The notes below the pieces were generated by a model. That model searched no databases. It had not been told where the DNA came from and was given only the letters and a program-made list of their open reading frames with translations. DNA of 64,000 nt from Dioscorea cayenensis subsp. rotundata (Eukaryota; Streptophyta; Magnoliopsida; Dioscoreales; Dioscoreaceae). A program made the translations under genes and the position numbers. Position 1 is the stretch's first letter; each line of letters opens with the position of its first letter. Below are positions 60,119 to 64,000 of the stretch, in pieces. The stretch lies in NCBI RefSeq assembly GCF_009730915.1, contig NC_052474.1, forward strand, positions 4,251,501-4,315,500, in the 5' to 3' direction.

Positions 60119-61159
60119 AATGGCGAAACTAGAAACAAAATTAAGGGGTGCTGAATTCAAATTTTTTAAAAAATATATAATTAAATTTTGAATAATTCTA
60201 TTAATTTAAACTTGAGATTATAATAGTAATAATCTATATAAAATATACATGCATCTAAAAAATTTGGGTTAAATGTAAAAGAATATTATATCTACATAAT
60301 TAACAATTAATTCAACGTACAAGTAACAAATAATGCAATTAAAAAATAACTTAATGCAAATTCATAATCTAATTTAATTAGTAATCTAATGAACAATAAA
60401 AATTTTCACAACAATTAATAAAAAGATATTTAACAAATTTTTATAATAATTTGCACAATAAATTCTTCATAAAAAATTTTCATAACAAATAGCAAAACAA
60501 ATATTTAACAAATATAAAAAAAATCATAAAAAAATAATAAAACAATCAATGAATCAAATGAAATTAGATTAAAAAAAAAAAGATAAGTCTCACATAAAAC
60601 ATAAAATTGGAAGAGATTGAGCGAATAGAAAAAACTCACCAAATGATCTAGAGTTAAATTTTACCGTTGTACCATGCTTTTGACTTATAAGAGAGAGAGA
60701 GAGAGATTGCATTTGAACTTGAAAGATAAGGATTATATCTTTCAGAGATTTTTAAGACCGTGGTTGCATTTTTTTTCACAATCTTATTTTATTTATAATA
60801 ATATTATTTTTTTACATTAATATTCTTAAAAAAGTTGATAATTTTAATTTGATAAATTCAATAAAAAATATTTAAAATATAAAATTTAAAATTAATATAG
60901 GTTTCACTACCCATATTATGTTATTATTTATTTTTATCACTGAACATAGATTTTTATCTAATATAATAATTTTTATTTAATTTATCTTAAATAGCATTGG
61001 TTAGAATTTAAAAATAAATAAATAAAGAGATAACTATATATGAATTATAATTACTAATATTTTTATATTATATATATATATATATCTATAAATATAAACA
61101 TTTTCATGGGGGCAAGGGGGTGCTCAAGCACACCCTTGGCCCCCTCTCCTTCCGCCAAT
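60119..61159. mobile_element. AT-rich insertion candidate bounded by TGGCGAA / TTCCGCCA
   Basis: A very AT-rich block of about 1 kb starts near CAATGGCGAAACTAG. It ends in the GC-rich GGGGGCAAGGGGGTGCTCAA ... CCTTCCGCCA just before LINE coding sequence resumes. AAGGGGTGCTGAA near 60,145 and AAGGGGGTGCTCAA near 61,113 are similar. Limits and class are uncertain. Confidence 0.3.
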
Positions 61160-63146
61160 TACTTCCCATCCTGGTTTAACAAACACGTTACTAAAAGGAT
61201 TTGCTCTATTTTGAATCTCAATCAAGCCTACTTTCCTTTTAAGTACTTAGGTGTTCTTATTTCCCCTAAGCGCATTGCTTCACAAACTTTTTGGCCAATG
61301 ATTGACAAAGTCAATAGATTAACAAATATTTGGGCTAAATTTCATCTTACTCCGGCTGCTAAAGAATTTTTAATTAACTCTGTCTTTCTCTCTGTGCCTG
61401 TTTACACTTTGTCTGTCTATCCCATTCCTGATTTAATTCTGTCTGAGATTTCTAAAGCCGTTAGAAAATTCTTTTGGAATCGGAATGGCAATGGAACGGG
61501 CATCCGTAATGTGGGTTGGAATATTTTAACTGAAGGTAAGTCTGAGGGGGGCTTAGGTATTAGAAATCTGGCTATGGCTAAGCACTCTTTAATGTCCAAA
61601 CATATTTTCAAATATCTCATTAATCATGACACTGTGTGGGTGGAGATCTTGTATGACAAGTATGGGAAGATTAATTTTTGGCATGATAGCACTCCTGCTA
61701 AATGCTCTTGGTTTTTCTGTAGCTTATTTAATTCTGCTGTGTTTATCAAGCATCATTGTAAGATAAACTCTATCGATCCCACTAGCATTTCCTTTCTTTG
61801 GGATCCTTGGTGCTTCGATATTCCCTTGGTCCTTAAGCCTACGGTCATTAACATGAATGTCAATGTTGATCAGTTTCTTTTCACTAATCTTGTACACGAT
61901 GACAAGTGGAATTTTCATAATCTCAATGTTATGTTTGGTAATCATCTTAATATCCCTGATCTTGCGGTTACATCTATTGAATCCGGTGCCGGTAATCACT
62001 GGATTTGGTCTCCTAAATCCTCTTGTACTAGAATTTCTTCTGTGGTTTATCATCATTTAAACTGCTAGGTTTCCCCCTTTGATCGATGGCCTGGCTGGCA
62101 AATTCTGTGGCTTATCCCTGTTGCTCTGAGAGTAAAACATTTTATTTGGATTTGCCTCAGGGGTCGGCTGTCTATGTATGCTTTCCTTCATAGCATTCAT
62201 GTTAGCCCCAATAATCCTTGCATTTTCTGTGGGATCCATCGGGAAATCACGGATCACTTAATGTGCCAATGTAATAGAATTCAGGAGGTTTGGAATCAGC
62301 TTAGTGACAGGGAGAACATTCACTTTGCCTTCCCTGATGACTTCTCTTCTGGACATTGGCTCTTCAGGTTTCGACATTCCTTGCATAGTTTAGCCACTAT
62401 TGCTGCTGCTGCTTGGTTTATTTGGGTTTGCATGTGCAATGCTATCTTCAAGAATATTATTCCAAACCTCTCAGTTATTGTGGCTAAGGTTGTCGCTCAC
62501 GTTCGAGAATACTCCATTGGATCCACAAATTCCATTGGCAGGAAACTGATCGTTAACAATTTTACTTGCGCCGATGGTCTCTTCCTCTTCTTGCACGCCA
62601 TATCCAATCACAATACTCAGGTAAGGTCCGTTGGATTTTTCTTCATAAATTCTAATTGTGTTGTCTCTCTTGCAGGGTGCTTTTCTCAGGGAATGATGGA
62701 TAACTCTTCAGACGATCTTCTTGCTTTTGAAGTGGCTCTCTAGATTGCGGTCAACCAGCACATCACCGTTAAGCACATCTTTTTGCCCAGGCAAACATTG
62801 TTGCATACCTGTCTGCCTCTGATCATACTACCATTTGGCGTTTCCAACCTCAGATCGATAACGTGAAGTTTCTTCTTGACATCAGTAATCAACCCAAAAT
62901 TCATTTGATCCTAGATCTTTGGGGAGTCCCCACTGCTAACCTTGCTTCGCTGGGTTTCAATCATCGTCATCTCAATTTGTTTCTGTTTGGGAGGGATCTC
63001 CCTTTCTGGATCTTGCAATCCATGTTAGAGTTAGGTTTTGTTTTTTAATTCAGTTTTTTGTGTTTCTAGTGTGTAGCTCTTTTCTGCTTTCTTTTATTTT
63101 AATATAGCATTAGCTTCTCTGGTTGAGAAGTTCTTTTAAAAAAAAA
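61157..63146 (+). mobile_element. LINE ORF2 3' part: RT thumb, zinc-knuckle and RNase H-like end, then 3' UTR
   Basis: Coding similarity starts at about 61,157 (SWFNKHVTKRI, then FKYLGVLISPKRI, typical of the L1-type region after the RT core). It continues through GWNILTEGKSEGGLGIRNLA. A stop lies at 62,066-62,068. The next segment has CIFCGIHREITDHLMCQCNR, the zinc-knuckle, and ends with an RNase H-like stretch (VGFFFINSNCVVSLAGCFSQ ... AFEVAL) closed by a stop at 62,743. The 3' UTR has the hairpin CTTCTC-TGGTT-GAGAAG near 63,114-63,130 and an A run to about 63,150. The catalytic RT is missing. It belongs to a different LINE lineage from the 22-kb copy. Confidence 0.8.
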
Positions 63147-63159
63147 AAAAGAGTCGGGG

Positions 63160-63300
63160 CCTGCATGCTCTTTATTTTTATTGTTTTTTTTTTTAGTTTT
63201 TGTTGTATTTTTTTTTGTATTTAGTGGATTATTACGTGATTTATCCACTCTTTTAAAAAAAATAAAAATAAAAAAAATAATAATAAATTAAAAATAAAAA
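63160..63300 (+). mobile_element. Another LINE 3' tail
   Basis: TTGTATTTAGTGGATTATTA, then GTGATTTATCCACTC, T's and an A-rich run, directly after the A run of the previous LINE. Probably a separate 5'-truncated insertion. Confidence 0.45.
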
Positions 63301-63550
63301 AAGGGCTTTCTTGGACCACGTCGCACCGTCGAGAGACTCCGTGTACTGGTAGTGGTATAGGGCATAGCCGCACAGCCTTGCGTATCCTCGCGCCGAGCAT
63401 CGTGCATCGGCGGTGCCTTGCGCCCAGGTATCCCTTCTTCTCCTTCACCTACTTTCCTCCTCCCATGCCTTGCCATCTGTTTCTCGAGCTCTAGAATCCT
63501 TCCTTGGTGTTTCGTTTCTTGGCTTCAAGAACGAATGAACATCATCATTC

Positions 63551-64000
63551 TTGGAACCCTAAGCGCTGCCTTGCGTGATCCTTGCATCTACCATTCCTTC
63601 TACCAGTTAGCACTCATGGGAATAGCCTCCCATCCCTTATCAAACCGTGGATCGGCTCCTTGTATCTTTAGAGGATATTCTTTAATACTGAAAACCTAGA
63701 AAAACACAAGCTTGGAACCCTAAGGGTTGGCCGCAATGCGACCTTTTTGGTAGCCATCGATCCTGCTAGTTAGAACCCAGGCCATACCCTCTCATCCATA
63801 ATCAACCTGTGCATTGGCTCCATATGCCTTGATCAAAGCTTTTTGCACTTTAAATATCTAGAAAAACACACTCCTGGAATCTTAATGGCTGGCCTCACCA
63901 GCCACTCCTCCTGCTAGGATGGTCTCATGGCAAGGCCCTTTTTCTCCAACCTCAATCTTGTTTATGGAACTCATGTCTGTTGAGATCATAGTTACAACCC
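63551..64000. repeat. Tandem repeat with a unit of about 162 bp (two full copies and part of a third)
   Basis: GGAACCCTAAG at 63,551 and 63,714 and GGAATCTTAATGG at 63,876 mark equivalent points, spaced 163 and 162 bp. Each full unit ends with a variant of ATCTAGAAAAACACA. The copies are diverged, so the array is old or part of a larger element running off the window. Confidence 0.6.

Noticed and set aside
1-64000. CRISPR arrays, bacterial operons, rRNA or tRNA genes
   Set aside because: No regularly spaced identical repeats with unique spacers, no ribosomal or tRNA signatures by eye; the gene structure is clearly plant nuclear.

Overview
This is nuclear DNA from a flowering plant. It holds widely spaced, intron-rich genes of plant-specific families (pectin methylesterase, vacuolar processing enzyme, DUF26/PDLP, SAUR, a long PPR protein). 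Between them lies AT-rich intergenic DNA full of LINE, SINE, Helitron, MULE, hAT and MITE remnants and long AT, TTA, CT and GA microsatellites. I cannot name the species from the sequence. I see no operons, CRISPR arrays, rRNA or tRNA genes.

Layout: 1-2,900, the N-terminal part of a Mutator-like transposase gene running off the left edge (minus), followed by a repeat-rich zone with TTTAAAC-type motifs and a perfect 18-bp palindrome. 3,446-3,724, a SINE-like insertion. 3,957-6,970, a seven-exon GH9 endoglucanase (minus). 7,330-7,880, a decayed second GH9 copy broken by a LINE tail. 7,988-10,217, a Helitron with a nested copy. 11,030-11,965, a LINE remnant. 12,527-16,252, a seven-exon HOP/STI1 co-chaperone (minus). 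18,366-20,000, a two-exon pectin methylesterase (plus). 21,669-23,827, a 5'-truncated LINE with 14-bp target-site duplications (minus). 24,536-26,842, a nine-exon vacuolar processing enzyme (plus). 27,470-28,795, a PDLP-like double-DUF26 membrane protein (minus). 29,777-30,744, a non-autonomous MULE-like element. 30,862-32,165, a very long inverted repeat. 36,798-37,301, a SAUR gene (minus). 38,471-44,113, several MITE-like elements, one a clear hAT type with an 8-bp duplication. 48,589-51,723, an intronless 1,044-residue PPR protein (minus). 52,396-55,787, an ASHH3-type histone methyltransferase with very small exons (minus). 57,200-63,150, two further LINE remnants. 63,551-64,000, a 162-bp tandem repeat.

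The genes do not form one pathway. GH9 endoglucanase and pectin methylesterase both act on the cell wall. HOP is a cytosolic co-chaperone, VPE a vacuolar protease, PDLP a plasmodesmal or plasma-membrane protein, SAUR an auxin-response protein, the PPR protein an organellar RNA-binding protein, and ASHH3 a chromatin enzyme.

The observations most worth a second look are: a HOP protein whose five TPR1 clamp positions all appear substituted while the clamps of TPR2A and TPR2B are kept; an inverted repeat with arms of about 610-630 bp, able to form a long hairpin RNA; and a series of very short LINE 3' tails (63-300 bp), several with clean target-site duplications and some with a conserved 3' hairpin. 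Exon boundaries were placed by eye from splice signals, reading frame and family conservation.
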